DNA of 6,056 bases, taken from NCBI GenBank assembly GCA_937942965.1, contig CALDGN010000318.1, positions 1-6,056 on the forward strand, read 5' to 3'. Shown piece after piece: positions 1 to 5,651 of this stretch; the first letter of the stretch is position 1; every line of letters begins with the position of its first letter. A model generated the notes under the pieces. It ran no database searches. It worked only from the letters and a program-made list of their open reading frames with translations, and was not told the origin of the DNA. The translations under genes were made by a program, and so were the position numbers. Source of the stretch: an uncultured Acidimicrobiales bacterium. Its GTDB lineage: Bacteria; Actinomycetota; Acidimicrobiia; Acidimicrobiales; UBA10347.

Positions 1-647
1 ATGCCGAAACCGGCGTCGACGGCGAACCTGCGGGAGGGCGATCAACGCCACCCGAGACGACCCTCGCCGTCATCTTGGCCGCCGGTGCCGGAAGCCGCTT
101 CGTCGGCGACCACCACAAGCTCGCCGCCAAGCTGAAGAAGAAGCCCCTCGTCTGGTGGGCGACCCAGCACGCCATCGCTGCGGGCTTCGCCGAAGTGCTC
201 GTCGTCGAAGGCGCCACGCCGGTCGCTGATCTCGTGCCAGCCGAAGCGAGCGTCGTGCACAACGACGACTGGGCCGACGGCCAGTCCCGCTCGCTCCATG
301 TGGCCGTCCACTACGCCACGATGTTTGGCTACGGCGAGATCGTCGTTGGACTCGGCGACCAGCCGTTCGTCCCACCCGAAGCGTGGCGCAAGATCGCTCG
401 CAGCAAGAGCCCGATCGCGGTGGCCGAATTCGACGGCCAGAACACGCCGCCCGTCCGTCTTTCCGAAGAGGTGTGGCGATTGCTTCCGCTCGATGGGGAC
501 GAAGGCGCACGACAGCTGCTTCGGAGTCGCCCTGAATTGGTGACGCCGATACCCTGCCCGGGAAGCGCGGTAGATGTGGACACGGCAGGGGAATTTGACC
601 AAGTCCGCCGCCATCACCTCACGAAGGAACTGGGATCATGGATCTAG
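1..647 (+). CDS. MobA/MocA-like nucleotidyltransferase (molybdenum cofactor cytidylyl/guanylyltransferase family), 5'-partial
   Basis: This is a nucleotidyltransferase of the MobA/MocA type. Such enzymes attach CMP or GMP to molybdopterin in the cytoplasm before the cofactor enters a molybdenum hydroxylase. The frame (first whole codon at 3) is open to the left edge, so the start lies outside the window. The TTG at 75 is the L of the nucleotide-binding motif ILAAGAGSRF (72-101) and using it as a start would cut the first beta strand. Other family marks are NDDWADGQ (261-284), GDQPF (354-368), TPPVRL, GDEGAR and DVDT (573-584), whose aspartates probably bind metal. Before the domain lies a Gly/Pro/Thr-rich stretch of about 20 residues, which suggests a linker and perhaps an upstream fused domain. 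The end overlaps coxG by 10 nt. The neighbouring CoxG supports a role in maturing a CO-dehydrogenase-like enzyme. CTP or GTP specificity cannot be read here. Confidence 0.85.
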   Translation, partial: AETGVDGEPAGGRSTPPETTLAVILAAGAGSRFVGDHHKLAAKLKKKPLVWWATQHAIAAGFAEVLVVEGATPVADLVPAEASVVHNDDWADGQSRSLHVAVHYATMFGYGEIVVGLGDQPFVPPEAWRKIARSKSPIAVAEFDGQNTPPVRLSEEVWRLLPLDGDEGARQLLRSRPELVTPIPCPGSAVDVDTAGEFDQVRRHHLTKELGSWI

Positions 648-1297
648 ACAACAGCTTTGAAGTCGACGCGGGTCGCGACGTTGCCTGGCGAGTGCTGAAC
701 GATGTCGAGCGCATCGCGCCTTGCCTGCCCGGCGCCCAGCTCGAAGAAATCGACGGCGACACCTACAAGGGCTCCGTCAAGGTCAAGGTTGGGCCAATCA
801 CCGCCCAGTACAAGGGCAAGGCCGTGTTCGTTGAACAGAACGAGGCCGAAGGCAAGGTCGTCATCAAGGGCGAGGGTCGCGACAGCCGCGGTGCCGGCAA
901 CGCCAACGCACTCATCACCGCAACCCTGCACGAGCTGACACCTGAGAAGACTCGTGTCGATGTGCACACCGATCTGGCCATCACCGGCAAGGTCGCCCAG
1001 TTCGGTCGTGGCGTCATGGCCGACGTGAGCGGCAAGCTCATGGGCCAGTTCTCCGACAACCTCCAAGAGCTGCTTGCGAGCCAGCCACAGGACACCGTCG
1101 TCGAAGAAGCCGCCGAGGCCGTTGCCGAAGAGGCACCAGCGCAGGACAGCGGTCCTCGCAAGATCGACATGCCCGAAGCCGAGGCCGTCGACCTGCTCGA
1201 TGCTGCTGGCGCTCCGGTGCTCCAGCGCGCGCTTCCGGTCGCCGGCGTTGTCGCCGTGCTGTTGCTTCTGCGCCGCTTCCTTAAGCGCCGCGGCTGA
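638..1297 (+). CDS. coxG: CoxG-type SRPBCC protein with C-terminal hydrophobic tail (CO dehydrogenase subunit G family)
   Basis: This 219-residue protein belongs to the CoxG family. Residues 1-148 are an SRPBCC (START-like) fold with the family pattern FEVDAGRDVAWRVLNDVERIAPCLPGA at the N-terminus, then GSVKVKVGPITAQYKG and a long C-terminal helix around GRGVMADVSGKLMGQF. CoxG proteins tether CO dehydrogenase to the inner face of the membrane and are thought to present quinone to it. An acidic Ala/Glu-rich linker (about 150-170) is followed by a hydrophobic segment at 198-211 and a basic end (RRFLKRRG). That layout fits a cytoplasmic domain on a C-terminal membrane tail, although 14 apolar residues are short for a full span. 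The ATG at 638 has AAGGA 8 nt upstream (624-628) and overlaps the previous gene, so translation is probably coupled. The substrate of the partner hydroxylase (CO or another small molecule) is not shown in this window. Confidence 0.87.
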   Translation: MDLDNSFEVDAGRDVAWRVLNDVERIAPCLPGAQLEEIDGDTYKGSVKVKVGPITAQYKGKAVFVEQNEAEGKVVIKGEGRDSRGAGNANALITATLHELTPEKTRVDVHTDLAITGKVAQFGRGVMADVSGKLMGQFSDNLQELLASQPQDTVVEEAAEAVAEEAPAQDSGPRKIDMPEAEAVDLLDAAGAPVLQRALPVAGVVAVLLLLRRFLKRRG

Positions 1298-1320
1298 GCT
1301 CGAGCGTTCGTACAACCGAC

Positions 1321-1830
1321 ATGCAGGTGAGCGACGAGGACCGCGAGGCCGTTGCCGAGCTTCTCGGACGTCGCCCCGAAGGTGATTTCGAAGTCGTGGT
1401 GCGCCACGACGACGGCACGCCGCGTGTCATCCGCAATGCGCCGATCCAACATTCAGGTCGGCCGATGCCGACGCTGTACTGGCTGGTGTCGGCCCATGAC
1501 CGGCTCGTTGTCAGCCGGCTCGAGTCCTCGGGCTACGTCGACATCGTCGAAGCCGAGGTCGACGCCGCAGCGCTCGAACAAACGCATGAGCGCTACCGGG
1601 CTGAACGCGACGCACTGATCCCCGACGGCTACGAGGGCCATCGTCCCTCGAACGGCGTTGCCGGAACTCGTGTCGGCGTGAAGTGCCTGCATGCGCACTA
1701 CGCGTACTTCCTGGCGGGAGGCGAAGATCCGGTGGGGAAGTGGGTTGCCGATCGCCTGGCGATCGACCCAGACGGAGACGGCAGCGGTCTGCCTCCAGAC
1801 GCGCCTCGAACAGATCGGGAGAAGCTGTGA
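1321..1830 (+). CDS. DUF501 domain protein
   Basis: This 169-residue protein is recognised as DUF501, a family of unknown biochemical function that is widespread in Actinobacteria (Rv1025 in M. tuberculosis). The supporting motifs are PTLYWL (50-55) and the strongly family-like stretch from GTRVGVKCLHAHYA (115-128) to LAGGEDPVGKW (131-141). C122, H124 and H126 form a C-x-H-x-H cluster that could bind a metal or act in catalysis; this is inference. The last 20 or so residues are Asp/Gly/Pro-rich and probably disordered. The ATG at 1321 is the first normal start after an in-frame stop at 1282, and no good Shine-Dalgarno sequence precedes it. The GTG at 1327 is an alternative start. The gene overlaps ppx by 4 nt, the standard arrangement. 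The usual upstream partners (eno, ftsB/divIC) are missing and coxG takes their place. No membrane segment or signal peptide is seen. Confidence 0.9.
   Translation: MQVSDEDREAVAELLGRRPEGDFEVVVRHDDGTPRVIRNAPIQHSGRPMPTLYWLVSAHDRLVVSRLESSGYVDIVEAEVDAAALEQTHERYRAERDALIPDGYEGHRPSNGVAGTRVGVKCLHAHYAYFLAGGEDPVGKWVADRLAIDPDGDGSGLPPDAPRTDREKL
1817..1821 (+). promoter_or_regulatory. Shine-Dalgarno sequence that fixes the ppx start
   Basis: GGGAG lies 5 nt before the GTG at 1827, inside the end of the DUF501 gene. It supports this GTG over the much earlier in-frame ATG at 1683 and fits translational coupling through the 4-nt GTGA overlap. Confidence 0.7.
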
Positions 1831-2732
1831 GCGACACGATCGCTGCGATCGACCTTGGCAGCCATTCGAGTCGCTTGCTGATCGAACGTGACGGCGAGAC
1901 GCTCGTGCGGCTCGTCGAGCTGACCAAGCTCAGCGAAGGCATGAAGGAAAGCGGCCTCATCCAACCGGCCGCATTCGAGCGGGTTCGCGTCGCACTCACC
2001 GAGTACCGGCGAGTCATGGACGAGCACGGGGTCGCCCGAGCGCGAGTCGCTGCGACGTCGGCCGCTCGCGACGCCACCAATGGTGCTGACTTCGTCGCCA
2101 TGGTCACTGAGGTCACCGGGTACGAGCCTGAGATTTTCTCCGGCGACACCGAAGCCGAGATGACGTTCCTGGGAGCAACCGCCGAGCTCGATCCGGCCGA
2201 CGGCCCGTTTCTGGTGATTGACATCGGCGGACGCTCGACCGAATTCGCCTATGGCCACGAGTCATTCGAGGCTGGCATCTCGCTCGAGATGGGATCGGTA
2301 CGGCTGTCCGAGGAGTACCTCGAGTCGGATCCGCCTCGGCCCGAAGAGCTTTCGGCCTGTGTCACGGTCGCCGGCGCGTGGCTCGAAGACGTCGACCGCG
2401 AGCTTCCGCAAGCCCACTCGGCCAAGACCGTCCTCGGCGTTGCCGGCACCATTTCAACCGCCGTGGCGGTCGAGCTCGGACTGGCTGACTACGACCGCGA
2501 TCAGATCCACGGCTTCGAGCTGACCAAAGAAGCCTGCGAAGACGTGTTCCGCACCTTGGCAACCGAAGATCGAGACGATCGGGCCCATAATCCCGGGCTT
2601 CCGGCCGGCCGAGTTGACACGATCGTGGGTGGCATGAGCATTCTGGTGAAGATCATGCGCCACTTCGACCTCGATCATCTCGTCGCGAGCGAGTCCGACA
2701 TCCTCGACGGTCTGGCGCGGAGTATTCGATGA
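1827..2732 (+). CDS. ppx: Ppx/GppA-family phosphatase (exopolyphosphatase-like)
   Basis: This 301-residue protein has the ASKHA fold of exopolyphosphatase/guanosine pentaphosphatase enzymes, which remove terminal phosphate from polyphosphate or convert pppGpp to ppGpp. It is the short two-domain form usual in Actinobacteria. Motifs in order are AAIDLGSHSSRLLI (6-19, phosphate 1), AATSAARDATN, SGDTEAEMTF (106-114, with E109 at the expected catalytic glutamate), LVIDIGGRSTEF (129-140, phosphate 2), SLEMGSVRL, GVAGTISTAV (204-213) and SESDILDGLA near the end. Three positions depart from the family norm: H13 for Asn in GSNS, E111 for Arg in the EEAR motif, and R136 for the third Gly of DIGGGST. 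These may alter substrate choice or activity. The GTG start at 1827 is chosen because it overlaps the DUF501 stop (GTGA) and has GGGAG upstream. An earlier in-frame start at 1683 would add a 48-residue Arg-rich tail that is only a frame shadow of DUF501. Confidence 0.9.
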   Translation: MSDTIAAIDLGSHSSRLLIERDGETLVRLVELTKLSEGMKESGLIQPAAFERVRVALTEYRRVMDEHGVARARVAATSAARDATNGADFVAMVTEVTGYEPEIFSGDTEAEMTFLGATAELDPADGPFLVIDIGGRSTEFAYGHESFEAGISLEMGSVRLSEEYLESDPPRPEELSACVTVAGAWLEDVDRELPQAHSAKTVLGVAGTISTAVAVELGLADYDRDQIHGFELTKEACEDVFRTLATEDRDDRAHNPGLPAGRVDTIVGGMSILVKIMRHFDLDHLVASESDILDGLARSIR

Positions 2733-3343
2733 TGCGGCGCCGTTCGCAAGCCCCTGCGCCGTGGCTGACCGGGCGTCGTATCACGATGCGACCGCTGCGC
2801 GACGAGGACTTCGAGGAGTGGCGCGAGGTCCGTCTTGCGAACGAAGAGTGGCTACTCAAGTGGGAGCCGCTGCGTCCGCCCGGCATGCCCGACCCGGTCC
2901 GCGACCGGACGGCGTTTCTCGCCCGGTGCGATGCACGACGCCGTGATCGCCAGGCCGGCACGGGCTACAGCTTCGGTGTCTTCGTCGGCGGTTCGTTCGC
3001 TGGCGAGATGAACTTGAGCTCGATTCACCGCGGCGCCCACCAGAACGCCTATGTCGGCTATTGGATCGATCACCGCCAGGCCGGCAACGGCTACACGCCC
3101 GAGGCGCTCGTCGCCGTCATGCAGTTCGCGTTCGAAGAGATCAACCTGCACCGGGTGCAGATCTCAATCATTCCCCGCAACACCGCCAGCCGCCGGGTCG
3201 TCGAGAAGCTCAACATCAGAGCCGAAGGCATCGCCGAGCGGTACTTGCAGATCAACGGCGTCTGGGAAGACCACATCCGCTTCGCCGTCACGAGCGAAGA
3301 CTGGAACGTCAACGGCCCCGAGTGGTCCGCCGACTGGCTCTAA
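2729..3343 (+). CDS. GNAT N-acetyltransferase, RimJ/RimL-like
   Basis: This 204-residue protein fits the RimJ/RimL branch of the GNAT superfamily (Acetyltransf_3 type). Such enzymes transfer acetyl from acetyl-CoA to protein N-termini or small amines in the cytoplasm. The N-terminal strand and helix (LTGRRITMRPLRDEDFEEW, 13-31) are typical. The acetyl-CoA-binding loop reads HRQAGNGYTPEAL (115-127), giving the Q-x-x-G-x-G pattern. RNTASRRVVEKL (150-161) and the ending GVWEDHIRFAVTSEDW (177-192) are also family hallmarks. The start is ATGATG: the first ATG (2729) overlaps the ppx stop as ATGA, and GGAG at 2719-2722 sits 6 nt upstream. The second ATG (2732) is equally possible and would remove one residue. 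The overlap implies co-translation with ppx, but no functional tie is known. The acceptor substrate cannot be predicted from sequence. Confidence 0.88.
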   Translation: MMRRRSQAPAPWLTGRRITMRPLRDEDFEEWREVRLANEEWLLKWEPLRPPGMPDPVRDRTAFLARCDARRRDRQAGTGYSFGVFVGGSFAGEMNLSSIHRGAHQNAYVGYWIDHRQAGNGYTPEALVAVMQFAFEEINLHRVQISIIPRNTASRRVVEKLNIRAEGIAERYLQINGVWEDHIRFAVTSEDWNVNGPEWSADWL

Positions 3344-3370
3344 GTCGCTCGGCTTCGCCCACCTCTCGAA

Positions 3371-4324
3371 CTAGGGGAGGATCTCGTGTTCGTCTTCGTG
3401 GGTGGCGTCGAGCCAGGCATTGCCGGTCTCACAGGTACTCAGCATCGGGCACCATCGACAGGCCAAGCTCGGACGGAACTCCGCAGTGTCTTCGCCAGCA
3501 ACGAGCTTCAGGTGGCGTTCGACGCCGCCGATGACCCGTTCGGTGGCCGCCCACAACACGTCGGCCGTTACGTGCTCGACGACGAGGCGTGATTCGTCGA
3601 GGTAGTAGCTCGCCAGCGCCCTTGGCGGTGTTCCGAAGCGGACGGTCTCGATGAGTGCGTAGTACCGCAGGTCATAGGCGTGGTTGCGGTTGCGGCGTCC
3701 GGTCTTGAGGTCGATGAAGACGCGACCGCTTCGGTCGCCGCTCGGCCCGCCCAAGCTCAGGTCGATCTTGCCGGACAGTACGAGCTTGCCTTCCATGAAC
3801 TCATAGCGGCCCCGAACTTCGACCGCTGGGCGCCACTGGGGCTTGGCCCGCAGGGGAGGGAACCCGTCAAGAAACGCCTGCGCCGAGTTCGCAGCCTCGG
3901 ACCGCAACTGGGCCCGCTCGGCCTCGGGTAGCTCTCGCAGGTACTCCGAGATGGGGGAGCCGTCGTTCGAAAGGGACCCGATGGCCTCGTCGACCAGTTC
4001 GTTTGCAACCGGGACCGTGCGCCAGTGCACAGACAATTCGATCGCCTTGTGGGCGACAGTGCCCCGAGCGACTGGAACACTCCAGTTGAACGGCTTGCTT
4101 AGCTCAAACAGGTGACGGGCCTCGCAGCTGAGCACCTGGCTGAGCAGGAACTTGTTCACGAAGACGGTCTCGCCGGGTGGCAGATTCGCCACCACGGGCT
4201 CCAGGCCTTCTTTGAGATGCTGACGCAACCCGACGGCCAAGCCGTCCGGAAACGTCGGTCGATGCTCAGCGGTCGCACCGAGTTCATCAACAACTCGTTG
4301 CTGTGCCTCGTTCAGCTCGCTCAC
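3371..4324 (-). CDS. PD-(D/E)XK nuclease, RecB/Cas4-like, with probable Fe-S cysteines
   Basis: This 317-residue protein is a RecB-family exonuclease of the PDDEXK_1 type, probably acting on DNA in repair or recombination. Catalytic features in order are H92 in GTVAHKAIE, E169, D188 in SGKIDL, and D205/K207 in VFIDLKTG. The helix that usually carries Q-x-x-x-Y reads YDLRYYALI, with D218 where Gln is expected. Four cysteines, C67 (LSCEARHLF) and C289-x2-C292-x5-C298 near the C-terminus, match the split cluster that holds 4Fe-4S in AddB and Cas4 nucleases. No helicase domain, signal peptide or membrane segment is present. The GTG start (4322-4324) has GGAG 8 nt upstream on the minus strand. The gene stands alone, converges on the acetyltransferase gene and diverges from the OmpA-family gene. 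No cas genes or CRISPR repeats are nearby, so a Cas4 role is not supported. Confidence 0.87.
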   Translation of the reverse strand: MSELNEAQQRVVDELGATAEHRPTFPDGLAVGLRQHLKEGLEPVVANLPPGETVFVNKFLLSQVLSCEARHLFELSKPFNWSVPVARGTVAHKAIELSVHWRTVPVANELVDEAIGSLSNDGSPISEYLRELPEAERAQLRSEAANSAQAFLDGFPPLRAKPQWRPAVEVRGRYEFMEGKLVLSGKIDLSLGGPSGDRSGRVFIDLKTGRRNRNHAYDLRYYALIETVRFGTPPRALASYYLDESRLVVEHVTADVLWAATERVIGGVERHLKLVAGEDTAEFRPSLACRWCPMLSTCETGNAWLDATHEDEHEILP

Positions 4325-4332
4325 CGGACCGA

Positions 4333-4336
4333 CTCC
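4333..4336 (-). promoter_or_regulatory. Shine-Dalgarno sequence supporting the GTG start of the nuclease
   Basis: On the minus strand GGAG precedes the GTG start with an 8-nt gap. No in-frame ATG competes nearby, so this purine run supports the non-ATG start. Confidence 0.6.
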
Positions 4337-4346
4337 ACGACGGACT

Positions 4347-4377
4347 ACCCTAAGGCGTCGCTCGGGACACGTGTTAC
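4347..4377 (-). promoter_or_regulatory. Possible promoter for the nuclease gene
   Basis: On the minus strand a TAGGGT -10-like element (4347-4352) lies 19 nt downstream of GTAACA (4372-4377), which matches four of six bases of the -35 consensus. Transcription would start about 15-20 nt before the GTG start. The spacing is long and the match weak; the main support is position within the short divergent region. Confidence 0.22.
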
Positions 4378-4384
4378 GAGCGAC
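4357..4384. repeat. 28-bp imperfect palindrome between divergent genes (candidate operator)
   Basis: The outer arms GTCGCTCG (4357-4364) and CGAGCGAC (4377-4384) are exact reverse complements. The centre ACACGTGT (4367-4374) is itself a perfect palindrome on the same axis, between 4370 and 4371. Only the GG/TA pairs at 4365-4366 and 4375-4376 break the symmetry, so 12 of 14 position pairs match. It sits in the 104-nt region between the divergent nuclease and OmpA-family genes, overlapping the possible -35 elements of both. That position and symmetry suit a binding site for a dimeric regulator. There is no following T run, so a terminator is unlikely. The regulator is not identified. Confidence 0.6.
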
Positions 4385-4401
4385 CTGCTGTCAAACATTC
4401 T
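4374..4401 (+). promoter_or_regulatory. Possible promoter for the OmpA-family gene
   Basis: TTACGA (4374-4379) and CATTCT (4396-4401) resemble -35 and -10 elements with a 16-nt spacer, and would give a leader of about 20 nt. Each half is a partial match. The -35 element overlaps the right arm of the palindrome, so a protein bound there could block it. Confidence 0.28.
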
Positions 4402-4412
4402 GCTTTCAACCA

Positions 4413-4424
4413 GGGGGAAGGGAG
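4413..4424 (+). promoter_or_regulatory. Extended purine-rich ribosome binding site of the OmpA-family gene
   Basis: GGGGGAAGGGAG forms a long purine tract ending 4 nt before the ATG at 4429. It offers two overlapping Shine-Dalgarno registers and is clearly the strongest ribosome binding site in the window, suggesting efficient translation. Confidence 0.65.
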
Positions 4425-4428
4425 CCAT

Positions 4429-5649
4429 ATGCAACGGCGTCGTAGCCTCGTCGTGCTCGCCGGCGTGATCCTGTTCGGTCTCCTGTTTTTGGGACCTGTC
4501 CTTTCCAACCATTTTGGACGCTGGTTCAACGGTTGGTCGGGCGTGTCCGGGATCGAAAGTCACCTCGAAGACGAAGCAAGAGAGGTCCTGAGCGGCCTCA
4601 ATATCGACGGTGCGACCGTCGACGCTGATGGCCGAAACCTCAGCATCACCACGCCAGACGTGCTTTCTCGGGCGGCTCAGAACAATCTCAAAGCCATTGA
4701 TGGCGTCGGCTCGCTTGACCTGTTCAGCGATGGCGTGATCGAAGACGGCGTCGATGCCGACGACGGCTCAGCCGACACGGCCACCGACGCCGACGCGTCC
4801 GGTGACGCCGACGCCGAACCTGCCGAGCCGGTGCCGACCGCGGTTCCGGAGCCGACCGGTGGCGAAGTCCTGATGGTCTTCGATGGCGAACAAGCCGTGC
4901 TGACCGGCGAGGTCCAGAGCGCCGAAGGTCGCGACTCGCTGGTGCGGGCAGCCCGACGCATCGCTGGTGACACCGGTGTCGTCGACGAAATGACGCTCAC
5001 CGATGCTGGTGGCGGCCCGAGCGATCTCGAAGCGGTAACGACGGCCGCCGCAGTGATCCGTCGGGTCGACGAGTGGTACGAGTCCGCAACGGTCGAGCTT
5101 GCGGGCGACGAACTCGTTGTCACCGGCTTGGCCAAGACCCAGGGCGATGCTGACCGAGCCAAACAAGTTGTGGAACAGCTCGCGGAGCGGGTGGGCCTCA
5201 ACGCCACGGTCGACGCAGAGATCGTCACCGTCGAGCCAACCCCGGCCCCATCCACCGATGCTGCGGGTGATGGCGATCCGGACAACGCCGCTGCCGAAGT
5301 CGTGGCCGCGCTCGACCTTTCCGGTGTGACCTTCGAGCTCGGCACCGCCGACCTCACCGCTGAAGCCCAAGGGATTCTCGACGATGTCGCTGGCCAGCTC
5401 CTTGAGCTGCCCGGTGTCGCCGTGCAGGTCCAGGGCCATACCGACGACCAGGGCGACCCCGACGTGAACCTCTTGCTGAGCCAGGAGCGCGCCGAGGCCG
5501 TTCGTAACTATCTGATTGGCGCCGGCGTCGATGCTGGTGCTCTTACCGCACGTGGCTTCGGTGCTTCACAGCCGATTGCCGACAATTCGACTGCCGAAGG
5601 CCAGGCCGCCAACCGCCGCGTTGACCTGTCCGTCGCTGAAGGGAACTGA
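4429..5649 (+). CDS. Membrane-anchored OmpA-family protein with BON-like domains (ArfA/OmpATb-like)
   Basis: This 406-residue envelope protein begins with MQRRR and a hydrophobic segment (about 6-25) that acts as a signal anchor, placing the rest outside the membrane. Residues 41-100 and 198-268, and less surely 146-190, resemble BON units: a strand reading like ATVDADGRNLSIT or ATVELAGDELVVTG, followed by helices. An Asp/Ala-rich linker (101-143) and a Pro/Ala linker (268-288) separate them. The C-terminal OmpA domain (295-404) has TFELGTADLT, GHTDDQGDP and LSQERAEAVRNYL. D339 and R354 sit 15 apart, as do the two residues that bind diaminopimelate in OmpA proteins, so peptidoglycan binding is likely. 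Anchor, BON and OmpA order matches mycobacterial ArfA (OmpATb, Rv0899), which has fewer BON repeats. The next gene follows after 2 nt, as in an arf-like operon. Channel activity is not shown by sequence. Confidence 0.85.
   Translation: MQRRRSLVVLAGVILFGLLFLGPVLSNHFGRWFNGWSGVSGIESHLEDEAREVLSGLNIDGATVDADGRNLSITTPDVLSRAAQNNLKAIDGVGSLDLFSDGVIEDGVDADDGSADTATDADASGDADAEPAEPVPTAVPEPTGGEVLMVFDGEQAVLTGEVQSAEGRDSLVRAARRIAGDTGVVDEMTLTDAGGGPSDLEAVTTAAAVIRRVDEWYESATVELAGDELVVTGLAKTQGDADRAKQVVEQLAERVGLNATVDAEIVTVEPTPAPSTDAAGDGDPDNAAAEVVAALDLSGVTFELGTADLTAEAQGILDDVAGQLLELPGVAVQVQGHTDDQGDPDVNLLLSQERAEAVRNYLIGAGVDAGALTARGFGASQPIADNSTAEGQAANRRVDLSVAEGN
4786..4814 (+). repeat. Short direct repeat in the Asp/Ala linker
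   Basis: GACGCCGACGC occurs at 4786-4796 and again at 4804-4814. It encodes part of the DAD-type low-complexity linker of the OmpA-family protein. Such repeats can change in number by slippage, which would alter linker length. Confidence 0.55.
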
Positions 5650-5651
5650 TC

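Noticed and set aside
75..77. TTG as start of the nucleotidyltransferase
   Set aside because: It falls within the ILAAGAGSRF motif and would remove the preceding beta strand (LAVI); the frame is open upstream.
1..135. ATG at position 1 opening a 44-codon frame ending at 133-135
   Set aside because: It is Ser/Pro-rich, overlaps the nucleotidyltransferase in another frame and has no recognisable motif.
1765..1800. EF-hand-like DPDGDGSG in the DUF501 tail
   Set aside because: It lies in a disordered-looking tail without the flanking helices of a calcium-binding loop.
1683..1826. N-terminal extension of Ppx from the ATG at 1683
   Set aside because: The added 48 residues are Arg/Gly/Ser-rich and lie wholly within DUF501 coding sequence; the GTG at 1827 has a Shine-Dalgarno sequence and the family N-terminus follows it.
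644..2258. Long open frames on the minus strand opposite coxG, DUF501 and ppx
   Set aside because: These are antisense frames expected in G+C-rich coding DNA; they have low-complexity Ser/Arg or Val/Leu composition and no domain motifs.
3344..3380. Possible bidirectional terminator between the convergent genes
   Set aside because: Only a 4-bp CCTC/GAGG pairing and a 3-bp GGC/GCC pairing can be drawn, with no T run.
3061..3534. 157-codon plus-strand frame across the acetyltransferase and nuclease ends
   Set aside because: It is very Arg-rich and overlaps two well-supported genes in other frames.
3371..4324. Cas4 and a CRISPR system
   Set aside because: The nuclease fold and cysteines are shared with RecB/AddB relatives, and no direct-repeat array or other cas gene is present.
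4325..4428. SOS (LexA) box upstream of the nuclease
   Set aside because: No GAAC-N4-GTTC type site is present; the dyad found has a different sequence.
4112..4468. 118-codon plus-strand frame through the start of the nuclease and the divergent region
   Set aside because: It is antisense to the nuclease, crosses the palindrome and overlaps the OmpA-family start; no motif supports it.
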